64,000 nt of DNA from Sphingomonas phyllosphaerae 5.2 (GCF_000419605.1 NZ_ATTI01000001.1:1770501-1834500), one strand, 5' to 3'; counted from the first letter of the stretch, positions 1 through 10,887 are shown. The notes: generated by a model from the sequence alone, not told the origin. Translations and numbers: made by a program.

Positions 1-630
1 GCCCGGATTCAGCACGGTCTCGATCCACGGCGTGTTGCCGGGCAGGCGATGGAAGTCGGCGATGGCGATCGCGCGCACCCGTCCTCCGGCGTCGACCGTC
101 TCCACCGTCGCATCGAGGGCGCGCATCGCCACTGCCATGTCGCTGGGATGGGTTGCGATGCAATCCTTGCTCGTCCCGATCACCGCCAGTGCACGGCTGT
201 AGCCGCCCAGGGCCGCACAGCCGGAGCCCGGCTTGCGCTTGTTGCACGCCTGGTTGGTGTCGTAGAAATACGGGCAGCGCGTCCGCTGGAGCAGGTTGCC
301 GGCGGTGGTCGCCTTGTTGCGCAATTGCCCCGATGCGCCCGACAGCAGCGCGCGGCTGAGCACGCCGTAGTCACTTCGCACGCGCGGATCGGCGGCCAGC
401 GCCGTGTTGCGGACCAGTGCGCCCACACGCAGACCGCCCTCCGGCGTCGCCGCGATCGTATCGAGGCCAAGGCGGTTGACGTCGACGAGGTGCGTCGGCG
501 TCTCGACCTGCAGCTTCATCAGGTCGAGCAGGTTGGTGCCGCCTGCCACGAACTTCGCGCCGGGTTTCGCCGCGACCGCTGCTGCCGCAGCGGCGGGGCT
601 GGTCGCGCGCTCGTAGGTGAAAGGCTTCAT
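1..630 (-). CDS. paoB: FAD-binding subunit of periplasmic aldehyde oxidoreductase (PaoB-like), partial
   Basis: This is the N-terminal part (about 210 residues) of a molybdopterin dehydrogenase FAD-binding subunit; the gene continues past the left edge. The protein begins MKPFTYERA and carries the FAD-loop [11 protein letters not shown] near residues 29-39. The segment [11 protein letters not shown] followed by [10 protein letters not shown] near residues 115-140 is typical of the PaoB/YagS branch, whose subunit binds an extra 4Fe-4S cluster. In that family the subunit passes electrons from the Moco subunit PaoC to FAD. The start ATG overlaps the stop of the 2Fe-2S subunit gene by four bases (ATGA), so the two are translationally coupled. 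PaoC is expected next, outside the window. The family is clear; the substrate aldehyde is not known. Confidence 0.9.
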   Translation of the reverse strand, partial: MKPFTYERATSPAAAAAAVAAKPGAKFVAGGTNLLDLMKLQVETPTHLVDVNRLGLDTIAATPEGGLRVGALVRNTALAADPRVRSDYGVLSRALLSGASGQLRNKATTAGNLLQRTRCPYFYDTNQACNKRKPGSGCAALGGYSRALAVIGTSKDCIATHPSDMAVAMRALDATVETVDAGGRVRAIAIADFHRLPGNTPWIETVLNPG

Positions 631-1265
631 GCAACATTCTCCGCGCCGGCGACGTCGGCGATGGCCGCGACGATGTTCGAATATGCGGCACAGCGGCAGA
701 TGTTGCCGCTCATCCGCTCGCGCACCTCCTGCGCGTCGAGGCGCGATCCGGCGGTGAGATCGGACGAGACGTAGCTCGGCACCCCGTCCTTGATCTCCTG
801 CAACATCGCGACTGCCGCCATGATCTGCCCGGGTGTGCAGTAACCGCACTGATAGCCGTCGTGCTTCACGAACGCGGCCTGCATCGGATGCAGGTCGCCC
901 GGCTTACCCAGGCCCTCGATGGTGGTGATGTCGTCGCCGTCGTGCATCACCGCCAGCGTCAGGCAGGAATTGATCCGCTTGCCCTCCACCATCACCGTGC
1001 ACGCGCCGCATTGGCCATGGTCGCACCCCTTCTTGCTGCCGGTCAGGTGCAGATGCTCGCGCAAGGCATCCAGCAGTGTCACGCGCGGGTCGAGGTCCAG
1101 CGTGCGCTTCTTCCCGTTGACGGTGAAGGCGACGGGCATCGTCGCGGCGGGCGCCTCGGCGGGCAGCGGCAGCGCATCGACGGGGAGCGCCGCAGAGGAA
1201 GCCGCGGCCGCGCCGCTGACGAGCGCCCCCCGGCGCGTGAGGGAAATTCCGGTGCTGTCGGTCAT
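627..1265 (-). CDS. paoA: 2Fe-2S subunit of periplasmic aldehyde oxidoreductase (PaoA-like)
   Basis: A 212-residue iron-sulfur subunit of the xanthine dehydrogenase family. The N-terminus has a twin-arginine signal ([11 protein letters not shown], residues 8-18), so the folded complex would be exported to the periplasm. The plant-ferredoxin cluster motif [10 protein letters not shown] and the second cluster motif GYCTPGQ / GNICRCAAY are both present. I chose the ATG at 1265 because AGGA lies about 6 bases upstream; an in-frame codon nine residues earlier has no comparable site. The gene is followed by the PaoB-like gene with an ATGA overlap and is divergent from the aldolase at 1423. In this family the enzyme oxidises aldehydes to acids, protecting the cell from reactive aldehydes; the precise role here is inferred. 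Confidence 0.92.
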   Translation of the reverse strand: MTDSTGISLTRRGALVSGAAAASSAALPVDALPLPAEAPAATMPVAFTVNGKKRTLDLDPRVTLLDALREHLHLTGSKKGCDHGQCGACTVMVEGKRINSCLTLAVMHDGDDITTIEGLGKPGDLHPMQAAFVKHDGYQCGYCTPGQIMAAVAMLQEIKDGVPSYVSSDLTAGSRLDAQEVRERMSGNICRCAAYSNIVAAIADVAGAENVA

Positions 1266-1422
1266 GTCGATCCTGCTGTGGAGAGGCGGCAAGGCGACCG
1301 CGTCCGTCGATGAAACGCGCTCGATCCATGTTATATCCGGCTGTAAGACAACGATACCCCACCCGCTGGCGGAGGGCCACTGCCTGTATTAACATCCGTG
1401 TCAGATAGCGGAGAGGACGGGC

Positions 1423-2193
1423 ATGGCATCGATTGCGACGATGGAGCCGACGGCGATGGCGCCGGGCGAGTGGGAAGCGCGCGTCGATCTGGCCGCGGCA
1501 TATCGGCTGGTGGCGCTATACGGCTGGGACGATCTGATCTTCACGCACCTCTCGGCGCGTGTGCCGGGGCCCGAGCATCATTTCCTCATCAACCCGTATG
1601 ACATGATGTTCGAGGAGATAACCGCCTCCTCGCTGGTAAAGATCGATGTCGAAGGTCAGCCGGTCGGCCCGAGCAGCCATCCGGTCAACCCGGCCGGCTT
1701 CACGATCCATTCCGCGATCCACATGGCGCGGGACGATGCGCACGCGGTGATGCACCTCCACACCCCGTACGGGCAGGCGGTGTCGGCGATGGCGTGCGGG
1801 CTGCTGCCGCACACGCAGACCGCGATGATCTCCGGCCATGACATCGCCTATCACGACTATGAGGGGATCGCGACCGACCTGGAGGAGCGCGATCGGCTGG
1901 TAACCGATCTCGGCGACCGACATGCGATGATCCTGCGCAATCACGGCACGCTGACGGTCGGCGACTCGGTCGCATCGTGCTTTCTGCGGCTCTATTTCCT
2001 CGAACGGGCGTGTGAGGCGCAGGTGCTGATGCTGGTGGCGGGGCGCGACGGGCTGAACACGCCACCGCATGGCGTGGAGGGCAAGGTGGCGCGTCAAACC
2101 CCGCCCGCCGGCGTCGGCATGCTGGCGCGCGGGCTGGCGTGGCCGGCCTTGCTGCGCAAGCTCGATCGCATCGATCCTGGCTATCGCGACTGA
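1423..2193 (+). CDS. Class II aldolase/adducin family protein
   Basis: A 256-residue cytosolic protein of the class II aldolase/adducin fold, which uses a divalent metal, usually zinc, to cleave or rearrange sugar phosphates and related compounds. The metal-binding HLH signature is seen in AVMHLHTPYG near residue 110, with a later LRNHGTL segment near residue 170 providing another conserved histidine. GGAG lies about 8 bases before the ATG. It stands alone between the divergent aldehyde oxidoreductase operon and the acetylesterase gene. Many family members of this length are annotated only as aldolases; I cannot assign a substrate such as fuculose phosphate. Confidence 0.9.
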   Translation: MASIATMEPTAMAPGEWEARVDLAAAYRLVALYGWDDLIFTHLSARVPGPEHHFLINPYDMMFEEITASSLVKIDVEGQPVGPSSHPVNPAGFTIHSAIHMARDDAHAVMHLHTPYGQAVSAMACGLLPHTQTAMISGHDIAYHDYEGIATDLEERDRLVTDLGDRHAMILRNHGTLTVGDSVASCFLRLYFLERACEAQVLMLVAGRDGLNTPPHGVEGKVARQTPPAGVGMLARGLAWPALLRKLDRIDPGYRD

Positions 2194-2254
2194 GTGGCGC
2201 AGCCGCGGCAGCTGCGATAAGGGAGCGCTAACAAGAATGTAGGGGATGATGGCG

Positions 2255-4198
2255 ATGTGGCGCGCAGTCGTGGCGGTTTCACTGGTGGCGCTGGCTGCGC
2301 CCGTCTTTGCGCAGGCGCCCGCGCCACGCTTCGCCAATATCTTTGCCGAACATGCGGTCCTGCAACGTGATCGTCCGATCACGGTGTGGGGGCAAGCGCC
2401 GCGTGGTACGAAGGTGAGCATCCGGCTTGGCGAGCACCGTATATCGGCGTCGGCCGACGCCCGCGGCAAATGGCGGACGACCTTGCCGGCGATGGCGGCG
2501 GGCGGTCCCTATACGCTGTCGGTCGACGCGGGCGGGGCAGGGCAGTCGCTTTCCGACATCATGGTCGGGGATGTCTTTTTGTGCGGCGGGCAGTCGAACA
2601 TGGAGTTCATGGTCAAGGCGTCGACCAACGCGTGGGGCGCGTTGCAGACGCCGGCCGACCCCGATCTGCGCTACGCCACGATCCCGGATACCACGCGGGC
2701 GGTCCCGCTCGACGATCTGGAGGCGCCCGCCAGGTGGCAGCGCGTGGCCCCGGACACGGCCGGCGATGCTTCGGCGGTCTGCTACTATATGGCGCGTGCG
2801 CTGCGGCAGACCGAGAAGGTGCCGATCGGCTTCATCAACTCCGAATGGGGCGGCACGCGGATCGAGAGCTGGATCAGCCCGACGGCGCTGGCGAACATCC
2901 CGCGATTGCGCGGCGGCGTGGCGGCTGTCGCCGCTTACGGGCGCGACCGTGACCGGGCGGTGGCGCAGGACGGCGCGCGGCGCGACGCCTGGTGGACCGC
3001 GCACGACCCGGACGCCGCTGCGCAAGCCGGCTATCGTAATGCCGAGGTCGACGATGCGGCATGGCCGACGATTGCGACTGGACCCTGGAAGCAGGCCGGC
3101 GTGCCCGCACTCGCCGCTTTCGAGGGCGCGCTGTGGCTGCGCGGAACGATCGAGCTTACCGCGGCGCAGGTCGCCAATGCCCGAACGCTGCAACTCGGGC
3201 CGATCGATCAATATGAGGACACGTGGGTCAACGGGCGCTTCGTCGGTGGCGGCAGCGTCAATTGGGCGTGGCGACATTACGAGCTACCTGCGGGTGCGCT
3301 TCACGAGGGGCGCAATACGGTGGCGATCCGCGTGTTGGGGGGGGCGAATGGCGGCGGGCTGACCGGCGCGGCACCGCGCGGTGTCGAATTGGCCGACGGG
3401 ACGTTGGTCCCGTTCGCGGGGCCGTGGCGCTATTTTAAGGGACGCGCGCTGACCGACGCGAAGATCCCGCCCGCGCCGTGGGACGTGCCGAACAGCCTGG
3501 CGACACTCCACAATGGCATGATCGCGCCGCTGGCCGGCTACGGGCTGAAGCTGGCGGCATGGTATCAGGGCGAGTCGAATGCCGGCGAGGCGTCGACCTA
3601 TCGCGAGCTGATGTCGCTGTTGATGGCGGACTGGCGGCGGACGTTCGCGGCGCCCACGCTGCCGTTCTTCGTCGTCCAGCTGACCTCCTACGGCAAGCCG
3701 TCGACCACGCCGGGAGCTTCGGACTGGGCGGCGCTGCGCGAGGCGCAGGCGCAGGCGGTGGCACAGGACAGGCACGCCGGGCTGGCGGTGACGCTCGACG
3801 TCGGCGATCGGTTCGACATTCATCCCACGCAAAAGACCGTCGTCGGCGAGCGGCTGGCGCGGCTGGCGCGCGTGATCGCCTATGGCCAGCCCGGGCTCCG
3901 CAGCGGACCGGAGGTGGCGGGCGTCACGCGAAGCGGCGCGGACCTGGTCGTGCGCTATCGTAACGTCACCGGTGGGCTGCATAGCTACAGCGCCGGGCAG
4001 GCGATCGGGTTCGAGGCGTGTGCCCGCGAGGAATGCCGCTACGTGCCCGCGGAGGCGCGCGGGGATAGTGTGGTGCTGCCGGGCGCGAACCGCGCGGGCG
4101 TGACGCGGGTGCGCTATGCATGGGCGGACGCGCCGTTCACCAACCTGTTCGACGGCGCAGACCTGCCGGCCGCGCCATTCGAACGCCCGGTGGAATAG
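2255..4198 (+). CDS. Secreted sialate O-acetylesterase family protein (SASA domain)
   Basis: A protein of about 647 residues with an N-terminal signal peptide ending near VFAQA. The esterase block I motif GGQSNMEF, carrying the nucleophilic serine, lies near residue 118. A jelly-roll-like insertion follows (TWVNGRFVGG, GRNTVAIRVLGG), then GLKLAAWYQGESNAGE and a C-terminal DIHPTQK block with the catalytic Asp/His. Family members remove O-acetyl groups from sialic acids or plant cell-wall sugars such as acetylated xylan. Three in-frame ATGs lie at 2246, 2249 and 2255; AGGGG at 2241-2245 is best spaced for 2255. No transporter or glycosidase adjoins it. The true substrate cannot be read from the sequence. 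Confidence 0.9.
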   Translation: MWRAVVAVSLVALAAPVFAQAPAPRFANIFAEHAVLQRDRPITVWGQAPRGTKVSIRLGEHRISASADARGKWRTTLPAMAAGGPYTLSVDAGGAGQSLSDIMVGDVFLCGGQSNMEFMVKASTNAWGALQTPADPDLRYATIPDTTRAVPLDDLEAPARWQRVAPDTAGDASAVCYYMARALRQTEKVPIGFINSEWGGTRIESWISPTALANIPRLRGGVAAVAAYGRDRDRAVAQDGARRDAWWTAHDPDAAAQAGYRNAEVDDAAWPTIATGPWKQAGVPALAAFEGALWLRGTIELTAAQVANARTLQLGPIDQYEDTWVNGRFVGGGSVNWAWRHYELPAGALHEGRNTVAIRVLGGANGGGLTGAAPRGVELADGTLVPFAGPWRYFKGRALTDAKIPPAPWDVPNSLATLHNGMIAPLAGYGLKLAAWYQGESNAGEASTYRELMSLLMADWRRTFAAPTLPFFVVQLTSYGKPSTTPGASDWAALREAQAQAVAQDRHAGLAVTLDVGDRFDIHPTQKTVVGERLARLARVIAYGQPGLRSGPEVAGVTRSGADLVVRYRNVTGGLHSYSAGQAIGFEACAREECRYVPAEARGDSVVLPGANRAGVTRVRYAWADAPFTNLFDGADLPAAPFERPVE

Positions 4199-4522
4199 GG
4201 TCGGAATCACGCCGATGCGGTGCGCCTTCGCGAGCCGCGCCGGCCGCCGCACCAGCGTCCGCACTGGTGTGGACCGGAGGCCGATACGCTGCATCCGTCA
4301 TTGCGAGTGCAGCGAAGCAATCCAGCGCCCTACCGGGACGCCCTGGGTTACTTCGCTACCTTCGCGATCACGAAGGCATTACTAGGGTCCGGGCGCCCGA
4401 CGGTTCGGACGGGCCTTCCACAGCACCCGACACCTTTAAGCCATGATTACTCGCGCGTATCGACCGTCCGCACGGACGCTACGCTGCGAAACACGGGCCA
4501 CTCCGATCATCACGAATGAGAA
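4199..4522. other. Intergenic region with a degenerate inverted repeat
   Basis: No gene is supported here. Short open frames run through on the plus strand but lack start sites and codon bias. The stretch holds an imperfect inverted repeat at 4297-4372 (listed separately) and ends with the pnp terminator hairpin. It separates two convergent genes. Confidence 0.6.
4297..4372. repeat. Dispersed inverted repeat element, copy 1
   Basis: The left arm contains CATTGCGAG and AGCGAAGCAATCCAG, and the right arm contains CTGGGTTACTTCGCTACC and GCGATCAC, roughly its reverse complement with mismatches. The same core (GCGAAGCAATCCA / TGGATTGCTTCGC) recurs at 19967-20028 and 28945-28977. It resembles the short intergenic palindromic repeats common in sphingomonad genomes. 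It lies between convergent genes. Confidence 0.6.
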
Positions 4523-4548
4523 GGGCTCCGGCATCGCTGCCGGAGCCC
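4523..4548 (-). terminator. Rho-independent terminator of pnp
   Basis: A perfect 11-bp stem (GGGCTCCGGCA / TGCCGGAGCCC) with a TCGC loop lies 24 bases past the pnp stop. The pyrimidine tract on the minus side is short (CTTCTC). It could also stop plus-strand transcription, where CCTTTC follows. Confidence 0.7.
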
Positions 4549-4571
4549 CTTTCACGTCGGCGAAGACGCGA

Positions 4572-6935
<2,364 letters not shown>

Positions 6936-7082
6936 ATGTTTTCCTTCACTCCCCGCACCCGATGCGCGGGGGGCCTGCGTACGGGCCGATGGTGGCCCGG
7001 GAAGATCAGGCCGTATTGCCTTCTCTTCCATCCCGGCTCCAGCGGGCCGGGGCGGGCGCGGTCGCGCCCTTGATCGCTGGAA

Positions 7083-7100
7083 TCCGAACCGGGGTTCGGA
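7083..7100 (-). promoter_or_regulatory. Hairpin in the rpsO-pnp spacer
   Basis: A perfect 8-bp inverted repeat (TCCGAACC / GGTTCGGA, 2-base loop) sits just beyond the rpsO terminator, in the leader region of pnp. It could be an RNA processing or autoregulation site like the pnp leader stem of E. coli, but that role is only inferred from position. Confidence 0.35.
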
Positions 7101-7105
7101 ATGCA

Positions 7106-7131
7106 ATAAAGGCGCCTTGCGGCGCCTTTAT
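7106..7131 (-). terminator. Rho-independent terminator after rpsO
   Basis: An 11-bp perfect stem (ATAAAGGCGCC / GGCGCCTTTAT) with a four-base loop lies directly after the rpsO stop codon. Reading on the minus strand the stem ends in CCTTTAT, a plausible U-rich release site. It would attenuate read-through from rpsO into pnp. Confidence 0.8.
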
Positions 7132-7132
7132 G

Positions 7133-7402
7133 TCACTTGCGGAGGCCGAGCTTCGCGATGAGCGCCACGTAGCGGTCACCGTCCTTCTTGCGGAGATAGT
7201 CCAGCAGCGAACGCCGCTTGTTGACCATCATCAGCAGACCGCGGCGGGAGTGGTTGTCCTTGGCGTGGCCCTTGAAGTGCTCGGTCAGGTTCTTGATCCG
7301 CTCCGTCAGGATCGCGACCTGGACCTCGGGCGAACCCGTGTCGCCTTCGGCGCGTGCATGGTCCTTGATGACTTCCTGGCGGCGTTCTGCGGTGATCGTC
7401 AT
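7133..7402 (-). CDS. rpsO: 30S ribosomal protein S15
   Basis: An 89-residue protein of exact family length. It binds 16S rRNA helix h22 early in 30S assembly. Signature segments are [14 protein letters not shown], the loop [12 protein letters not shown] and the C-terminal [12 protein letters not shown]. It lies 24 bases downstream of truB and is followed by a strong hairpin terminator and pnp. The order truB-rpsO-pnp is widely conserved. In E. coli S15 represses its own translation; no matching pseudoknot was looked for here in detail. Confidence 0.98.
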   Translation of the reverse strand: MTITAERRQEVIKDHARAEGDTGSPEVQVAILTERIKNLTEHFKGHAKDNHSRRGLLMMVNKRRSLLDYLRKKDGDRYVALIAKLGLRK

Positions 7403-7426
7403 GTATCTTCCTTCGACATCCGTATG

Positions 7427-8320
7427 TTACAGGTTGAAGCCGCGGACGACCCGAACGAAACCGTCTTCCACCTCCACCAGCGCGACGGGCGTCCCGTCCA
7501 GCATGGCAAAGGCCTGACCGTCGTCGGCGGCGATCCCGGCCAGCACACGCCCCTGTCGGAGCGCCCCTGCCTGGTCGGGAACGAGCGCGAGAGCCGGGAT
7601 GTCGTCCAGCCCTGCGCCCAAGGGCAGGAGAAAGTGTTCAAGGCTGCGCGCCTTAGCGACTTCGTCCAGTTTGTCCAGCGTAATCGCCTGCGCAAGGTCG
7701 AACGGACCCGCCTTAGTGCGGCGCAGGTAGGTGACGTGGCCGACCGTGCCGAGCGCCAGCGCGATGTCGCGCGCGAGGCTGCGGATATAGGTGCCCTTGC
7801 TAACGTGCGTGCTCAGCATGGCCTCCTCCAGCGCACCGTTATCTGGTTTCCCTGCCATGTCGAGCGCGTGCACCGTCACGTCGCGGGTCGCCAGCACCAC
7901 GTCCTCGCCGGCACGTGCGAGATCGTAGGCGCGTTGCCCGTCGACCTTCAACGCCGAATAGGCCGGAGGCACCTGCGCGATCGGGCCGGTGAAGCGCGCG
8001 AGCACCGCCGCCAGCGCGGCGGCGGTCGGGCGTATGTCGCTGGTCGCGATCACCGCGCCTTCGCGATCGAGCGTGTCGGTCTGTTCGCCGAAACGGATCG
8101 TGAAATCATAGACCTTGTCGCTGTCGAGCATCCGCCCGGCCAGCTTCGTCGCCTCGCCGATCGCAATCGGCAGCACCCCGGTCGCGAGCGGATCAAGCGT
8201 GCCGCCGTGCCCGACCTTCGCCTTGCCGTAGCCGCCGTTCCGCAGCGCGCGCTTCACTGCGGAAACACCCTGCGTCGAGCCGAGCCCGAGCGGCTTGTCG
8301 AGGATCAGCCATCCGTGCAC
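7427..8320 (-). CDS. truB: tRNA pseudouridine(55) synthase TruB
   Basis: A 297-residue enzyme that makes pseudouridine 55 in the T loop of tRNAs. The catalytic motif GGTLDPLATGVL has the key aspartate near residue 40, and YDFTIRFGEQTDTLD follows. The family begins with xHGWxxLDKPxG, which puts the start at a GTG at 8320. GGAGG lies six bases before this GTG. A second GTG two codons upstream (8326) overlaps the stop of the M50 protease gene as GTGA, but it abuts the GGAGG directly. The frame is open further upstream inside the protease gene, which is not protein-like there. Either GTG implies tight translational coupling. Confidence 0.95.
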   Translation of the reverse strand: MHGWLILDKPLGLGSTQGVSAVKRALRNGGYGKAKVGHGGTLDPLATGVLPIAIGEATKLAGRMLDSDKVYDFTIRFGEQTDTLDREGAVIATSDIRPTAAALAAVLARFTGPIAQVPPAYSALKVDGQRAYDLARAGEDVVLATRDVTVHALDMAGKPDNGALEEAMLSTHVSKGTYIRSLARDIALALGTVGHVTYLRRTKAGPFDLAQAITLDKLDEVAKARSLEHFLLPLGAGLDDIPALALVPDQAGALRQGRVLAGIAADDGQAFAMLDGTPVALVEVEDGFVRVVRGFNL

Positions 8321-8322
8321 GC

Positions 8323-9015
8323 TCACCCTCCGATCGCACCGGCGAGCGACAGATACCATTGCGCCACCGCCTGCGCCGGCGGGGCGACCAGCCGCTGGAC
8401 GATGTTCGCGCCGGGCACCAGCGATGGCAGGACCAGCAGCAGCACGATCAACAGCGGAAATCCGAACCGCGCCAACCCGTCCCAACGCTGCGCCAGCCGC
8501 TCGGGCAGCAACCCGGCGACGACATGCCCGCCGTCGAACGGTGGCAGCGGGATGAGGTTGAAGATCGCGAGGAAGACGTTGATGATCACGAAGTTGAGCA
8601 GGTTGGCGCCGACGAAGGCCGACACGCTGCCCGGCGCGACGCCGTAGATGTCGCGCGTGAACAGCCCCAGCAGCACCGCCCCGATTGCAGCAAGAACGAG
8701 GTTCGAGCCCGGCCCGGCGAGCGCCACCAGCATCATGTCGCGGCGCGGGTGGGGCAGGCGGCGCGCGTCCACCGGCACCGGTTTGGCCCAGCCGAACACC
8801 GGCGCCTTGGCGATCGCGAGCAGCAGCGGGAGGATCACGGTGCCGACCGGATCGACGTGGCGTAGAGGGTTCAGCGACAGCCGCCGCTGCTCCTGCGCAG
8901 TCGGATCACCCAGCGCGCGCGCCGCGAGGCCATGCGCGACCTCGTGAAAGACGATCGCGACGACGAGCGGGATGATCCAGATCGCCGCTGACCAGATGAT
9001 GCCGTCAGGGTTCAT
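8323..9015 (-). CDS. Site-2 protease family (peptidase M50) membrane protein
   Basis: A 230-residue integral membrane zinc metalloprotease. The zinc-binding HEVAH motif (His24, Glu25, His28) lies in the first membrane segment, and the second metal-site motif appears as NLIPLPPFDGGHV near residue 150. Four to five hydrophobic segments are visible. The family cleaves substrates within the membrane, for example to release regulators, but this short form (lacking PDZ domains) has no assigned substrate. It sits between tdk and truB in the translation operon, and its TGA overlaps or adjoins the truB start. A CTATCT hexamer lies 8 bases before the ATG and no Shine-Dalgarno is obvious. Confidence 0.9.
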   Translation of the reverse strand: MNPDGIIWSAAIWIIPLVVAIVFHEVAHGLAARALGDPTAQEQRRLSLNPLRHVDPVGTVILPLLLAIAKAPVFGWAKPVPVDARRLPHPRRDMMLVALAGPGSNLVLAAIGAVLLGLFTRDIYGVAPGSVSAFVGANLLNFVIINVFLAIFNLIPLPPFDGGHVVAGLLPERLAQRWDGLARFGFPLLIVLLLVLPSLVPGANIVQRLVAPPAQAVAQWYLSLAGAIGG

Positions 9016-9124
9016 ACCGTCGCAGATAGGGCGGGGGCGGGGGCGTGGCTAGGTGGCTTGGCGACGCCCGTCGGTGATCTGGCGAACGCGGAACCGCTCC
9101 GCGCAGTGCGCGCCGCAATCGACA

Positions 9125-9709
9125 TCACGCAAGTGCATGAAACGCCTCGCCGAAGTGCCGTCGGCACAGCGCGACATAGCGATCATTCCCGCCGATCTCG
9201 GTCTGCCGCCCCTCCGCCACCGGGCGGCCCGCGCCATCCACGCGCAGGTTCATCGTCGCCTTGCGCCCGCACGCACAAACCGACTTGATCTCTACCAGCG
9301 AGTCCGCGAGCGCCAGCAACCGTGCCGAGCCCTCGAACAACGCCCCGCGAAAATCGGTGCGCAAGCCATAGGCAAGCACGGGAATGCCCGCCTCGTCGGC
9401 AAGCGATGCAAGCTGGTCGACCTGGACAGCCGTCAGGAATTGCGCCTCGTCCACCAGCACGCAGGCAAGCGGCGTGCGTGCATGGCGCTCGCGCGCTAAC
9501 GCCCACAGGTCGGTCGCGGAATCGAATATCGTCGCGGGTGCGGAGAGCCCGATCCGCGACGCGATCGTCCCCGCGGCAAAACGATCGTCGACCGCGGCGG
9601 TGAACAGCATCGTCGCCATGCCGCGCTCGCGATAGTTGAAGTCGGCCTGGAGCAGGTTGGTCGATTTGCCGGCGTTCATGCTGGCGTAGTAGAAATAGAG
9701 CTTGGCCAT
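9125..9709 (-). CDS. tdk: Thymidine kinase
   Basis: A 194-residue type II thymidine kinase that phosphorylates thymidine with ATP in the salvage pathway. The Walker A motif ASMNAGKST (residues 9-17) and the Walker B-like segment VLVDEAQFL are typical. A zinc-ribbon region follows, with CACGRKATMN and the C-terminal CRRHF. The start ATG overlaps the stop of the upstream unknown gene by one base (TGATG-type junction), so it belongs to the same transcript. Length matches the family. Confidence 0.97.
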   Translation of the reverse strand: MAKLYFYYASMNAGKSTNLLQADFNYRERGMATMLFTAAVDDRFAAGTIASRIGLSAPATIFDSATDLWALARERHARTPLACVLVDEAQFLTAVQVDQLASLADEAGIPVLAYGLRTDFRGALFEGSARLLALADSLVEIKSVCACGRKATMNLRVDGAGRPVAEGRQTEIGGNDRYVALCRRHFGEAFHALA

Positions 9710-10116
9710 CAGGCGAATGTCTCGATGACGGGCGGGCTGCCTATCCCCGCCACGGCTACGATGCCGCCCTCGAAAGTGGCGAAGCCGGCCGCCGGCTCTG
9801 CGGCTGCGAGATGCAGGTCCGCGATGTCGCCGGCCATCCGATCGCGTCCCGACGCCCGGCGGACGCGTGCCCCAGGCAGCACCGGCAGCGTAGGACGATC
9901 GCCCAGCGCTTCGAACGGATCGACGATCCCGCGATGATTGAAACCGTCGCGCGACCGGAGGGCGCAGGCGCAGTCGCGCGAGCCGCGACCGGTGGCAACC
10001 AGTTCACGGACGCGCGCCGTGCGCTGCTTCGCCAACCGCCCGCCTTTCACGCTCGCGGAACGAAGGATCACGCATGCCGAGAGGGTTGTACGCGCGCCCA
10101 TGCCGGCACGATGCAT
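9709..10116 (-). CDS. Conserved-context hypothetical protein between rbfA and tdk
   Basis: A 135-residue protein I do not recognise. It is Arg/Ala-rich near the N-terminus and has a compact SRDCACALRSRDGF segment with two nearby cysteines, then DPFEALGDRPTLPVLPGARV and a hydrophobic EGGIVAVAGIG near the C-terminus. It is probably soluble, with no signal peptide. The gene begins 16 bases after rbfA and overlaps tdk by one base, which strongly suggests it is real and co-expressed with translation genes. An alternative start is the ATG at 10101 (MGARTTLSACV). It could be a small RNA-binding or metal-binding protein, but nothing in the sequence proves it. Confidence 0.6.
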   Translation of the reverse strand: MHRAGMGARTTLSACVILRSASVKGGRLAKQRTARVRELVATGRGSRDCACALRSRDGFNHRGIVDPFEALGDRPTLPVLPGARVRRASGRDRMAGDIADLHLAAAEPAAGFATFEGGIVAVAGIGSPPVIETFA

Positions 10117-10132
10117 TTTACCGGTGCGACGG

Positions 10133-10531
10133 TCAATCTTCGCTCGTGGTCTCGCCCAGATCGCGTGCGACTTCGGGGCGCCGCAGCAGCGCGTCGATGT
10201 GACTGCCCACGTCGAAGCTTTGGTCCGGCAAAAACTTCAGTCGCGCTGCATATTTCATCTTCACGCGGGCGGCGACTTCACGCTGAAGATACGCGGTGTT
10301 GGTGCGCAATGCCTTGAGCACCGCCTCCTCGTCCTTGCCGAGCAACGGCTTCACGAATGCGGTCGCGTGGCGCAGGTCGGGAGACATGCGCACCTCCGTG
10401 ATGCTCACCATGTGGTTGGCGAGCGTCTCGTCGTGGACGTCGCCGCGCTGAAGTATCTCCGACAGGATGTGCCGCACCTGTTCGCCGACGCGCAGCGTGC
10501 GCACCGACCGTTCGCCATGCTGCTCACTCAT
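10133..10531 (-). CDS. rbfA: 30S ribosome-binding factor A
   Basis: A protein of about 132 residues with the KH-like RbfA fold, required for late 30S subunit maturation and 16S rRNA 5'-end processing. The segments [14 protein letters not shown] and [17 protein letters not shown] are characteristic. I chose the ATG at 10531 ([11 protein letters not shown]); an ATG four codons earlier at 10543 is also possible, and neither has a strong ribosome-binding site. It lies 356 bases downstream of infB, so it may also have its own promoter, and 16 bases upstream of an unknown operon gene. Confidence 0.95.
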   Translation of the reverse strand: MSEQHGERSVRTLRVGEQVRHILSEILQRGDVHDETLANHMVSITEVRMSPDLRHATAFVKPLLGKDEEAVLKALRTNTAYLQREVAARVKMKYAARLKFLPDQSFDVGSHIDALLRRPEVARDLGETTSED

Positions 10532-10543
10532 CGTCCGCACCAT

Positions 10544-10887
10544 CGATAGGGATGAAGAAGGTCGCCCAACTGCGAAACGGGGAAGGCGGCGCGCTCCGGC
10601 GCGTGGCCGGCGGAAGCAGGAACCGCCGGACGCATGTGCCTGTGCCGCTCCGCGCGTATCGCCGCTACATGGTCAGGTGCGTCGGCGCATATGATGCGTA
10701 CCGACGCGCCGAGGTGTGAAATGAAATGAAATGAGCGAACGTTCGCACCCCCCTTCATCTCCAACTGGACCCGGCGTCCGAACACCGGGCCACGGCCGCA
10801 AACGTTTGAGGCGGACGTTCCGGTCGCGCGCGCTTCGTCGAAGCTGCGCACGACCGGCAATCCCGTAACTGGCCCCGTCATCCCTTA
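10544..10887 (-). other. Spacer between infB and rbfA
   Basis: No gene is supported. A minus-strand frame covering most of it is Arg/Ala-rich without a ribosome-binding site and overlaps the rbfA start. The spacer contains a tandem TGAAA array at 10717-10734 and, right next to it, the 12-bp palindrome GCGAACGTTCGC at 10735-10746. Confidence 0.5.
10717..10746. repeat. TGAAA tandem repeat abutting a 12-bp palindrome
   Basis: TGAAA is repeated three times plus a partial unit, then GCGAACGTTCGC follows immediately. The AT-rich array is unusual in this GC-rich spacer. It could be part of an operator or internal promoter ahead of rbfA; this is inferred from position only. Confidence 0.5.

Noticed and set aside
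7083..7131. Hairpins between rpsO and pnp considered as a tRNA or small RNA gene
   Set aside because: The stems match a terminator and a simple leader hairpin; no cloverleaf or promoter supports a separate RNA gene.
9049..9237. Short minus-strand frame between the M50 gene and tdk
   Set aside because: It overlaps tdk out of frame, is Arg-rich, and lacks a start signal.
10528..10881. A 117-residue minus-strand frame in the infB-rbfA gap
   Set aside because: It overlaps the rbfA start, has no Shine-Dalgarno, and shows no domain or consistent codon bias.
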